This document shows positions 18,832 to 27,209 of a DNA stretch of 27,209 nt, piece by piece. The DNA is from Larix sibirica (lineage: Eukaryota > Streptophyta > Pinopsida > Pinales > Pinaceae). The stretch lies in assembly GCA_004151065.3 (NCBI GenBank), contig NWUY0304414167.1:1-27209 (forward strand). Reading direction: 5' to 3'. The notes under the pieces were generated by a model. That model was not told the DNA's origin. It worked only from the letters and a program-made list of their open reading frames with translations, and ran no database searches. The translations under genes and the position numbers were made by a program. Within the stretch, counting starts at the first letter, position 1. The number at the start of each line of letters is the position of its first letter.

Positions 18832-20100
18832 CCTGGGGTGGTTGGTTTGCATAATTACGTATATAATATCTATTGTAATTACGTTTATAATGGTGACATA
18901 AAGAATAACAGAGACGCTCGTTCTGTTGGGAGAATATTCCAGTTGGGACAGTGGCACTGGAATAGTTTTTATCCTGATGCTTTTCCCCAATCCCTCGGCA
19001 CATCCTCCATTTTAGAATCCTTCTTTTACTCCGATTGGAGCCAGCATCTGTTCCCTTCTTAGGCTGGTTGTCATCAGGATCATCGCCATCACCCCAGTTG
19101 TGTCTATGTTGTCAAGCGAGGTGCCTGGATTCTATGCAAGTTCTCTGCTGTGTCCTGACCCTCACTTCTAGCAAGCGGGGCTCCATCTAGCTGTGAAAGA
19201 AGAACCTTCGGCTTGCCCTGTCTTGGGGTAAGGGCCTTTAGACCGATAAGGAGAGCAACGGCCGGCATTACTGTACTTGTCAAATTACGTATATAATCTC
19301 AATTTGCCCCTCCCTCTCCCCGGTCTTTCTCCTGTCGAGTGATATGTCGTATGTCATATGCTCTCCTTGGGGTATATTATATAGTATGTAATATGCTATT
19401 GGGGAAACCAATCACTGCATTATCCGGCTTTGGAATGAAATAATGCCAATGCTTGTTGGAGCTCTATTCAACCCCCTCTCATACCCTTGCCGGATCGGAC
19501 TATACTCAACTTCATTATTTTGAAACATCAGATTTAGGCCAAACTAAACAGAAGCTCTTGGTTGGGATAACGTTGTGAGTTCACTATCTACCGGGGTCTT
19601 CGATAATATCTATAGTCGTTAAATAAAGAGAGGACACAACACTAAGTAAACAGTATCTGATTCTTATATTTACGTTCTCTGGAGTTATTCCTCTCCCTTT
19701 GGTCGTCTAAAGACTCTCAAATAGAGGCTCGTATAATAGAATGTTGGTAACTAGCCCCCCACCCAATAAGTAACTTAGGGAAAATCCTCGGTGAATACGG
19801 ACATCATTTTGATCTCCGGCTCCCTGGGGGATACAAATTGAACCCAACTTATATAAAGAATGACCGCGCTTCCTCACCCACGACGGGTGAGCCCGCTTTT
19901 CGCTTCCTTATCTTCTGTTTGCTGGACTGAGACAAATGAATTATAACAGAATGCCACGTATTTATGCCGAATGTAGCTAATGAAGGAGGGATAATAAATA
20001 GCACCATTGGCCCATTTCTTGCAGCAACTTGATTGCCTAAATATAAGGGAGACATATTCCCGCTAGTAATGAAAATCTATGGGGAAATAATATAATATAA
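18832..20100. other. Non-coding stretch with AATTACGTATATAAT copies
   Basis: AATTACGTATATAAT occurs at about 18,853 and 19,284, with a variant AATTACGTTTATAAT at about 18,878. GTCATATGCTCTCCTTGGGG near 19,353 is echoed by GTAATATGCTATTGGGG near 19,389. A 68-codon minus-strand frame at 19,849-20,055 contains GPMVLFIIPPSLATFGINTW, which is protein-like but unrecognised. Other short frames at 18,802-19,062 overlap on both strands. Confidence 0.4.
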
Positions 20101-20109
20101 GATAATCCA

Positions 20110-20965
20110 TACCCCATGGTGGTAGGAGGATTTCACGCAATAGTTTATTGACCTCTTGAGGCGTGTCTTCCTTGCATAGTCCATCCATGACATGACATGA
20201 TATGATATGTATATGTAATCATATAAAGGACATGACCGCCATCATTCATATGTTTAAATAACTTTATTGCCTCCTTACAATTACCCACTTTGCAGAGTCC
20301 ATCCATCAATGTGCTATATGTAACAGCATTAGGGCTCAAGCCCTGCTTTGGCATCACATAGATGATCATTTGTTTAGCTTCGTCTATCCTCTGATGCTTG
20401 CAAAGTTCATTTATTAATGTATTATTACAACCTTTCTCCGACATCTCTTGAAGGAGTGCCCCTACCTTCTCCATATTACCCACCTTTGAAAACCCATATA
20501 TTACAAGTGTATTGCACGTGTTTTCATTAGGTTTAAAGCATATTTGCACCATAACATCTAAAAACCGGATAACTTATTGAAGCTTGCCTTCTTTGCGAAG
20601 ACAATAAATAAAAGCAGCGTATGTGACACTGATAACATTTGGATTGTACCCCTTGTCTAGCATCTCAGAAGCACTTTGGTGGCCTCTTGCCATTGTTCTT
20701 CCTTACGTAAAAAGAAATAAGCGCAAAATATGTGATGACATCGGGGCATATGGTTTTGTTGGGCATTTCATAGAATAGCTTCCTAGCCCGCTATAACTTG
20801 CCTTGCTTACACACCATGAATAAGCACATTGTATGTGACAACATTAGGGCATATTTTTCTGTTGGGCAGTTAATAAAAAAGTTTACTAGCCTCACCCAAC
20901 TTTCCTTCCTTGTAAAGACCATCAATCAATGCAGTAAATGTAATAACATTGGGGTTATGCCGCTG
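20110..20965 (-). pseudogene. Pentatricopeptide-repeat (PPR) protein pseudogene, P class
   Basis: Minus-strand sequence reads as a run of about eight 35-residue PPR motifs. Visible helices and turns include NVITFTALIDGLYKEGKLGE followed by ASKLF (about 20,950-20,880), CPNVVTYNVLIHGV, RARKLFYEMPNKTICPDVIT, SEMLDKGYNPN, CLRKEGKLQ, ENTCNTLVIYGFSKVGNMEK, INELCKHQRIDEAKQM, GLSPNAVTYSTLMDGLCKVG and MDGLCKEDTPQEVNKLLREI. PPR proteins of this CKxG type bind organelle RNA, and many restorer-of-fertility proteins belong to the class. The copy has several in-frame stops, at least three frame changes and one shortened motif (CNNTLINEL lacks part of the helix turn). It lacks both the N-terminal targeting region and a clean end. 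Only 20,552-20,145 is open. Intact relatives are nuclear, so this is most simply a nuclear gene fragment that moved into the organelle genome and decayed. Confidence 0.88.
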
Positions 20966-20998
20966 GCACTAGCCTTATATGTTTTGGTTGTGGAAACC

Positions 20999-21313
20999 CT
21001 ATGCCACTTGTTGTGCCAAAAAATGGCGGCAGGTTTTATTAAAGGCAACCTGTTGCCTGAACCTGACGTTGTCCGGTTGGTGAACGACCACTCTGTCAAT
21101 TATTCTTTCCTGACCATTCTCAAAGAACAAACCTCCCGAGATAACATAATGGATTGCCTTGATACCGCCTTGCTTCCGGCTCCAACATCCAGTGGCATAA
21201 AACCCCGTGTTATAGGTAGAGTCGGCGGCGAGTCCAAGACAAACAGCCCGAACCCAGCCTGGTTCTAAGGGTCCCAGATAGTCAGTAATATTAGAGGATG
21301 AGGGGGTTTCCAG
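20999..21313 (-). other. Open frame without start codon, possible gene remnant
   Basis: A stop-free minus-strand stretch of 104 codons begins right after a TGA and ends at TAG 20,999-21,001. It contains DYLGPLEPGWVRAVCLGLAA, YNTGFYATGCWSRKQGG, HYVISGGLFFENGQERIIDR and RQQVAFNKTCRHFLAQQ. The opposite strand is also open across the region (20,798-21,268, 156 codons), with EPDVVRLVNDHSVNYSFLTI, but its left part is antisense to the PPR pseudogene. The base composition is more G/C-rich than the flanks. I recognise neither product. Being open on both strands suggests a different origin from the neighbouring A/T-rich spacer. Confidence 0.25.
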
Positions 21314-21814
21314 TCAGTAGAAAGAAGGGGTAGGGTGGCCGCCGGTGAGGTGTGAAAGTCAAGATGCCTGAAGGATACTTGCTGGGGACAAATTGATTAG
21401 CTAGCGACCGACCCGGCCGGGGAATAAAGTCCCAATATAGGGCTAGGGAAGGCCGGATCTGGAAATAATATATATCCAAACCAAGCTTTTCTTTCTCAAC
21501 CAACTACTAACTGAGAGTAGAAGCATAGGCTATCACTAATGGAACTAGCCGGGAAACAGGATGTAGATATTGGGCCGAACTGAGCTAAGCAACCAACCAA
21601 TCCAATTCAACTGGGCACCTATCACCAAAACCTTCTGCTACCTATTTGTTTCTTTATTTAGTTCGTGTAGGCTCATCCCAGCAGCGGGCTTTAATCTTGT
21701 TATTCCGATGGGATAAATAAAGAAAAGCTTTAACATTTACTGATTCACCACGACACGCCCGCCGGGTTCCCACGTTATTTGGTTTGGCATCCTATGGTTC
21801 GGCAATTGGGCGGT
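21314..21814. other. Non-coding stretch
   Basis: No gene is recognised. A 70-codon minus-strand frame (21,291-21,503) contains SLALYWDFIPRPGRSLANQF and is not identified. Confidence 0.35.
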
Positions 21815-21952
21815 TTAGCAATTAAATAGTTTAATATCATCTGGCGCATAAACGCATAGCTTTGCATCACTAGCCAAACCTACCTTTTCCTGAGGTCCTA
21901 GTTCGGAGATTAGCACATCATCTTTTTCTTGTTGTTTCGGGTCCCTCCCCAT
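21815..21952 (-). CDS. Small hypothetical ORF of 45 codons
   Basis: The ATG at 21,952 opens a frame that reads MGRDPKQQEKDDVLISELGP, then QEKVGLASDAKLCVYAPDDI, and ends KLFNC-TAA. The residue mix is protein-like, charged at the N-terminus with no low-complexity bias, unlike most short frames in the window. I do not recognise a family, and no further frame continues beyond the stop. It may be the 5' piece of a captured gene. Confidence 0.2.
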   Translation of the reverse strand: MGRDPKQQEKDDVLISELGPQEKVGLASDAKLCVYAPDDIKLFNC

Positions 21953-24080
21953 ACTTACTTAAAAGAGATAGATAATTATTATTTAGTTTTATATCAACCA
22001 AGCGAAACACAAATGGTGACACATGAAACACAAATGATATGTTCTGCGCTTCTCTCTCCTCTAGCCGAGGTACTTACCAATCCCGAATGAATCACTTAAG
22101 GTTTTAGTTCTATTTATGAAATAAGTAGGAGTTCTATTTCTGCTTTTAACCATGATAGTAAGTTCTACATATCATAAAAAGTAGGAACAGTAGCGGGAGA
22201 AAGACTCACCTAATTTGGATCTCCGGGGTGCTTTGTCTGATCTAAACCTATGATGCTTCCTAATGTACCTAATGTGGTTCCGTGGCTTGTTCCTTTTTAT
22301 TATAATATAAAGAATTGCTTAAATAAAGAGATGAAAAGATAAAGAGTTCTTTTCTTAACATAGTTAATAAAAGTATCTAACGATTCCTAGGGTGGCGGGT
22401 GGGTTCGAGTACGTATCCTGTCGTCTATGAGCCTATCTCTGAGCCCTGCTGGTTGATTCGAAAAACCCCCATGAAAATTGAATTGTTTGAGGCTCCACGA
22501 TAGATTGATCATCTCAGCGCAAAGAATGAGAATTATATATAGATAATATTATGTTTTGTTCCTAACCATTCATATTCCTTGCTTGTGTTGATCTAAGGAT
22601 CAGTAGTAATTGCTGATCTAGTTCTGTTTCAAAGTGATTGGTTGACTGAAGAGAGAGGTTCCGGGCATGTCTGTTGCGTACCATAAGTGATCCTGCCGTG
22701 TCTAGGTGTTAACGGCTTTGTGTCTGGTAGGACTTCCCCAGGGTAGGGTGCTTAGTAAGGTGATGCTGGTGTATCTGTTCCTAGGTTCTCCTCTCCTGAT
22801 GCTGCTGATAGTTATAATGGTAGCTCTAACTAGGGGCTATGACTGTCTAACAGGTCCTGGGTCTCGATCAGGATCATAACCGATAGCTTGATTGATTGAC
22901 TAAATGTGTGGTCCTATAGAGGCGGGGCATAGTTTGGTTCTATCGATGTATAGGTGAGGGTTAGTTTGTGGGTACTTGTCTGAGTGAAAGTCTATGTTGA
23001 GGTTCAGCCCTTGGTGTTATGTAATAGTGTAGTATTATTGTGAAATTGTCTAGGGATGGTTCTAATGTTTGTCTATCTAGTTGCTCTAGATGTATCTAGT
23101 TCCTCTAGCTCGAGCTTCATCGAGTTCTAGGTGTAAGTATTGTCTACTGAAGAAGGAATTTCTGGGTTTATAATGTTCTGAGAGGGTAGGTATTAACTTT
23201 TATAGCTCCAGGTTCCTTCGGGTGACTGGGTTGAGGTAAGTATCTGTCTGTTCCTTGTTGTGAGGAGTTAGTTGACTAAGAAGAATATAAGAAGGGGCGG
23301 AGATCCGCAGGATCGATGCCTCCCCAGCTGACTATTATTCCTTGTATAGTGATTGATGACTTAGTAGGGTTATATCTTCCTTCTAGTATTAGGAGATTAC
23401 TAATGATTCGAGAGTGGATTCCTTGTTTTCGTTCTAGAGTTCTATATAACTGATGTAGTTATATCTTTGTTATCTAGTGTTGTTTCGCTAAGTAAGAGTC
23501 TATCTACTGAGTAATGGATTCTAGTTGTTGTTTCTAATGAATTCAAAGTGATTTATAAATGTGAGAAGTAAGGGCTTGAGGAATAAAAGTATGGGTTTCC
23601 TTGTGTTTCCTATGCAACTAAAGAGGATTGTCCATATGTTTGCTAGGTTGTTGCAGGGTATTTATTTAGGGATGATGACCAACCATGACATATAGGGATT
23701 TCCCATGGAGTACCTATGGATACCAATTGAGATTATAAACTCCTAAATGTAGCTCCTACCTATTGCTTTAATACCTTGTGTCTTCTACTAATCTGACAAT
23801 GTCTTAATAAAAGTATAATAAAGCTGTCCTACTGTATAAAGGGTGAAGATATGGATAAGGAGGGTAACTGTATACTACTATGCATTAGTAATTGTAATGC
23901 TGTAAATGGGGAGTGTAGTTGTTTGGGGTTATCTCCTGCTCAACCTGTATAGACGTGATATATATATATTGGGGTAGGATTTAATATGATTTATATTGCT
24001 ACCTAATGTGGTCTACAAAATATAGGGATAATATTTTGTGTTGTTTGTAGCCATGGTTTCAGCTCTAAAAAGCCAATGGA
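21953..24080. other. Non-coding, TCTAG-rich degenerate sequence
   Basis: There is no open frame of note and no gene. From about 22,560 to 23,560 short words such as TCTAGTTG, CTCTAGATG, TTCTAG, CTATCTA and GAGTTCTAGG recur, giving a monotonous texture on the plus strand. A perfect 9-bp hairpin lies at 24,015-24,039. Confidence 0.4.
24015..24039. other. Perfect 9-bp stem-loop
   Basis: ACAAAATAT (24,015-24,023) pairs with ATATTTTGT (24,031-24,039) around the loop AGGGATA. The stem is A/T-rich. There is no gene next to it for which it could act as a 3' end. Confidence 0.75.
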
Positions 24081-24179
24081 AATGAACCTAAACGATAGAT
24101 TTCCTCATATCAGGGATAAAGAATAAAATGGTCATTCCTGCACTTGATGTGTTGTCTTTGTTCACCCCAGGATGCTCAA

Positions 24180-24565
24180 ATGATGTGATTCCATGATGCA
24201 CATAGCCTTCTTCTTCGCCTGATAATGAGAGACAAACCATGATTCATGAGCCTTCTAATGTTGTTCCTGATTCATAGAGTGAAGAGGGTTTGCTGCCTCC
24301 GAACGAATAGTTAATGTAAACTAATGAGCCTAATTCTCCTTCTTCTGAGAGAACAAAAAATTCCATGATTTAATGATGCTATGGGCTTACTTCACCTAAT
24401 GCTCCTCCTAGCTAATTAATATAGCAAAACCACGATGCAATGTCCTAATTCTGCCTTCTTCAACCTGATTAAGAGAGAAACAAGCTATGATGCTATGTCC
24501 TTATGAGCCTGATGTTCCTAGCTGATTCATCTAGCTTATTCATTGAGATAAAACCAACGTGTAAA
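24180..24565 (+). repeat. Degenerate tandem repeat, CCTGATAATGAGAGACAAACC type
   Basis: Successive units follow the order CCTTCTTC, CCTGAT or TCTGA, AGAGA, ACAAACCATGATTCATG or similar, then GAGCCT: near 24,208 (CCTTCTTCTTCGCCTGATAA), 24,335 (CTCCTTCTTCTGAGAGAACA), 24,454 (CCTTCTTCAACCTGATTAAG) and 24,520 (CTGATTCATCTAGC with GAGATAAAACC). Spacing varies around 60-125 bp. Confidence 0.6.
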
Positions 24566-24726
24566 TAATCCCAATGATGAGTCAAAGTGTTATCAGGTGT
24601 AGGTTTTTTCCGGTGTTTAAAAAATGAAAAAGGATCTCCTATATAAAAATAATAGTTACCGGAGTGACCGTGTTCCCTAATGGTTTCAGGTGTTCTTAGG
24701 TGTTCTGCCCCATCAAACGATGCCAT
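24493..24726 (-). CDS. Hypothetical 77-codon ORF, doubtful
   Basis: Its ATG at 24,726 lies within the GCCATTTTT repeat, and the frame runs back into the degenerate repeat array to its left. The N-terminal part (MASFDGAEHLRTPETIREHG, then YYFYIGDPFSFFKHRKKPTP) reads like protein, but I recognise no family. There is no supporting context. Confidence 0.15.
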   Translation of the reverse strand: MASFDGAEHLRTPETIREHGHSGNYYFYIGDPFSFFKHRKKPTPDNTLTHHWDYLHVGFISMNKLDESARNIRLIRT

Positions 24727-24892
24727 TTTTGACGGGGAAAAAGCGATCGATGCCCATTTTTTTACCAGCTTTCCCTAATAGATGGACCATACCGCCATTT
24801 TTACGGGGTTAGAGCGACCGATCCCCATTTTTTCACATCTTCCCCTAATATATCGATCTTGCTCTCGAATTTTCGGGGTTAGAGCAAAGGTA
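24722..24892 (+). repeat. 72-bp tandem repeat, about 2.4 copies
   Basis: Unit 1 starts at 24,722 (GCCATTTTTGACGGGG), unit 2 at 24,794 (GCCATTTTTACGGGG) and a partial unit 3 at about 24,865 (CGAATTTTCGGGG). Each is followed by AAAAGCGATCGA or TTAGAGCGACCGA or TTAGAGCAAAGG. Units 1 and 2 continue alike with CCCATTTTTT and TTTCCCTAATA or TTCCCCTAATA. The regular period indicates tandem duplication followed by modest divergence. Confidence 0.85.
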
Positions 24893-25027
24893 TGAATTTG
24901 AAATCTCGTAAACTAGGACTCGTAAACTAGGAGGTAGGGCCGAGGGCTGGATCATAAACCTAAAGGCCTAGCCCCCATATAGAAATGTCTTCAGCTGCAG
25001 GTTCTCTTTCATCAAATGGTTACCATA

Positions 25028-25200
25028 GAGTATCTTTACTATAATCGATGCACATAGCTTTACTATTATCTATTGATGCATATCTTTACTATTATCGATG
25101 CATTGATGTAACACTAGTATCTGAAGGCATTGATGCAACACTAGTATCTGAAGGCTAGAAGATGTTTTAATGTACAATTACTGATGTTTGAATGTACAAA
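25028..25200 (+). repeat. Three adjoining short tandem repeats
   Basis: ATCTTTACTATAATCGATGC, AGCTTTACTATTATCTATTG and ATCTTTACTATTATCGATGC follow each other at 25,032-25,102. Next, AACACTAGTATCTGAAGGC is perfectly repeated at 25,110-25,128 and 25,137-25,155, with CATTGATG before each copy (27-bp period). Last, GATGTTTTAATGTACAA and GATGTTTGAATGTACAA lie at about 25,161 and 25,184. Confidence 0.85.
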
Positions 25201-26270
25201 AGGTGGTAAGCTGCTTCTTAAACTGCTGCTGGCTACCCACTGCATTTATATACAATTCATTCTATGCCCAACCTATGCTACACCATCGATATCCACACAC
25301 GTGTACTCATCCATAAGTAATCCACCACAAGCCGCTTATAAATCGTTTAGCCGTCCTATGCCCTATCTGTGCCACTTAGCCACACAACCATCGATTAGCC
25401 CTACGTTTTACTTATTGTTTGGTACCCCTTTTGATTGATCAATTACTTTAAGGGTTGGATTTTATTCTCTATCTCTCTTTGATTAGCAGGAACTTACTGC
25501 AGGAGGTACCCCAAACCTAACAATCTCGGCTAACCATTTCAACCAGGATTACAACTTATGCACAGGTAAACAACACTAGATAAAGGACTCTACTCTTCAC
25601 TTATTATTACACTCCTCACTTCTCAAAGGAATCTCTTCCATTAGTAACACAAGGAGCAGACCAAGTTGGATATTTCCCTCATACAACTTTGTACTCACCT
25701 TACTAGAAATGTTGCACACTCTAGTTTAACCCTCAATCCACATAAAAACCCAAAGGCATCAATTACTCACTATATACACTAAAAAAACAAGATATAAAGA
25801 AGTCACTTAGGAACTAGATAGATGAACCTTTACACTATCCCTAACACAAAGAAATTACAAACCTAGCCTTTTACATAACACACCCTCGCCTTTATTTTCA
25901 CTACGACTTGGCCTAGTAGCTTTTGAAATAAACTAACCCTTCCTCCGAAATACATTTAACTACACTATCTATTAGCGACAGGAATAAATACTTATGCTAT
26001 GGTGAAAAATACTATACCAGGAATATATTACTATCTGGTATATAAGGAAGATAGAACTCCATTACTTAGGAAGATGGTAAACAAAACTCTCAAAAGAACA
26101 ATAGGAAGATATAGGAAAGGATAAGGATCTGATACTATAACTCTAATTAGCTTAGGAACTACAACATTATACTCCTTTAGACTCTCCTTATCCTTAATAC
26201 TTTCCTATCTTAATATAGGTCGGTTACTATTTCCTCCCGATTTACAGTCAATAGTGGGACCTTTATTACA
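25201..26270. other. Low-complexity non-coding stretch
   Basis: An 84-codon plus-strand frame (25,184-25,438) starts in the preceding repeat and is unrecognised. From about 25,560 the sequence is rich in ACTC, CTTAGGAA and TATAGGAAG words. 26,145-26,195 shares words with the inverse of 18,245-18,290. I see no gene. Confidence 0.4.
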
Positions 26271-26690
26271 GACCTTTTGTATTATTATTATTATTCCGCC
26301 TTGCCCCCCAACCTAACATAATATGGCCGTTATAGCATTCTTACGCTCCATGAGATCCCCTCCGGGCCTTTGGACTATCTATGATGGGGTGCAGCCTTGA
26401 GCCTAAATTGCAAAATAGAAACTTCTTTGTAGTAAGCGCTTTCCTAGATATGGGGCTAGCTAGTGTGGGACATCACCGGGAATGTGACATTACCACGGTC
26501 CTCTATAGGAAGGTATTCTACCTGCTAGTGTGGACAGATAGATTCTCGGGCTTAGGATCGGAAGCGATGGTCTAGGCGTTTACTTCTCTGGTTGTTAGGG
26601 GAGTGGGATGCCAGCCTACTTATTCTTTATTTGTACGTGCGAGCCCAGGGCTTTCCTGCTCCTTACTTCTTGAAGGACCTCTTAGCTTTC
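26271..26690. other. Non-coding stretch with (ATT)n and an unrecognised ORF
   Basis: It starts with about five ATT units (26,281-26,295) and then a C-run near 26,306. The 64-codon frame at 26,381-26,575 is not recognised. Confidence 0.4.
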
Positions 26691-26850
26691 TCTGTATAAC
26701 CCGTCCTCTTTAGTATCCACTACACACCTAATTTTACTTAGTATCCACTAGCTACACTTGTGTAAGTACGGGTAAGGTTCGCTGGTTAGAACGGTTGCTA
26801 CACGATAGAGAAACGGTGGTATAACCCGTAAGACTCTGTATAACCCGTGG
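26690..26850 (+). repeat. 15-bp and 13-bp interspersed direct repeats
   Basis: CTCTGTATAACCCGT is identical at 26,690-26,704 and 26,834-26,848, and GTATAACCCGT is also at 26,819-26,829. TTAGTATCCACTA is repeated at 26,710-26,722 and 26,738-26,750. Confidence 0.85.
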
Positions 26851-26937
26851 TATAATCCATTTAAGGGGAAATGGAAAGCTGTGAAAAAGACGGGGTTTGA
26901 GCAAATCGAACACCTTGCTTCCTCCTGGGCTACTTTA

Positions 26938-26984
26938 TAGTGAAAGGGGCAAAATTAGAGCGGTCTAATCTCCCCCTTTCACTA
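26938..26984. other. Strong two-tier stem-loop
   Basis: TAGTGAAAGGGG (26,938-26,949) pairs perfectly with CCCCTTTCACTA (26,973-26,984). Inside, after a small internal loop, ATTAGA (26,954-26,959) pairs with TCTAAT (26,964-26,969) around the tetraloop GCGG. In total 18 base pairs fit within 47 bases. In plant mitochondria such stem-loops near transcript 3' ends act as processing or stability elements, but no gene is visible nearby here, so the role is inferred only. Confidence 0.85.
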
Positions 26985-27209
26985 AGGCCACCTTTTATTA
27001 CTGACCAAAGGGAAGACGCTCCGCCCCTGAATTTACCAGGGTGAATAAATATATTCGTTCTTAAGTGTTTCATTCGTTCAATTTGGGGATCAGGATAATC
27101 GCAGTTCTCTAGGCAGAAACACTATTTTCCCTCTCCCGATAGTCGACCCGCCTGCCTCACCTTTAGCCTTCATCAACAGAAGAATCACCAAGGATAACAG
27201 AAGGAAGGA
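26985..27209. other. Unassigned right edge
   Basis: No gene is recognised. ATTCGTTC is repeated at about 27,053 and 27,072. The last bases (AACAGAAGAATCACCAAGGA onward) are purine-rich and could belong to a feature beyond the window. Confidence 0.35.

Noticed and set aside
18802-19062. Overlapping ORFs of 62-74 codons on both strands
   Set aside because: They are open in three frames at once, unrecognised, and rich in AATTACGTATATAAT copies. They look like chance frames.
20798-21268. 156-codon plus-strand ORF, the longest open frame in the window
   Set aside because: Its left part is the exact antisense of a readable PPR motif, and its right part overlaps another open stretch on the minus strand. 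It is better explained as a shadow frame.
22380-22440. Possible tRNA T-arm (GGGTTCGAGTACGTATCC)
   Set aside because: The flanking bases do not make the 5-bp T stem with a 7-base loop, and no anticodon arm or acceptor stem is found upstream. No other tRNA-like cloverleaf was seen on either strand.

Overview
This window looks like non-coding DNA from a large plant mitochondrial genome. Conifers and other gymnosperms with expanded chondriomes would fit. The evidence is indirect: no intact long gene in 27 kb, many short open frames of 60-150 codons without recognisable products, extensive degenerate repeats of many kinds, strong perfect stem-loops, and decayed pieces of nuclear-type plant genes (Ty3/gypsy retrotransposon domains and a pentatricopeptide-repeat gene). 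I found no tRNA, rRNA, respiratory-chain, ribosomal-protein or plastid gene. A decayed intergenic part of a plant nuclear genome remains possible.

Layout. 0.3-2.7 kb is rich in fossil coding sequence: a gypsy RNase H piece on the plus strand (326-547), a broken reading frame on the minus strand (591-1952) and a broken unidentified frame on the plus strand (2306-2688). 2.7-4.2 kb has no recognised gene. 4.17-4.78 kb is a degenerate ATCGACT/CATTGAG repeat array with relatives at 11.64-12.17 kb and 14.95-15.07 kb. 5.86-6.09 kb holds short tandem duplications. 6.25-7.38 kb is an array built on a unit of about 160-170 bp. 7.9-9.8 kb holds small repeats and hypothetical ORFs. 9.8-11.6 kb has only a perfect hairpin.

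12.7-17.3 kb contains several stretches that read, in one frame, as Gly/Thr/Ser/Ala/Asn-rich pseudo-protein. The clearest is at 15.06-15.75 kb, where the two strands carry convergent open frames with shared blocks. 17.43-17.70 kb is a decayed gypsy gag piece. 18.2-18.5 kb is an AGTATAAG-rich repeat field. 20.1-20.97 kb is a PPR pseudogene. 21.0-21.3 kb is open on both strands. 24.1-25.2 kb holds three different tandem arrays. 25.5-26.3 kb is low in complexity. The right end has 15-bp repeats and a two-tier stem-loop at 26,938-26,984.

No set of genes works together here. The content points to repeated capture of nuclear DNA followed by decay, together with birth and drift of short repeats. The PPR fragment is of the P-class, CKxG-type kind whose intact relatives act on organelle RNA, but this copy is broken. 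I see no intact novel gene system. The most unusual signal is the dispersed family of codon-periodic repeats.
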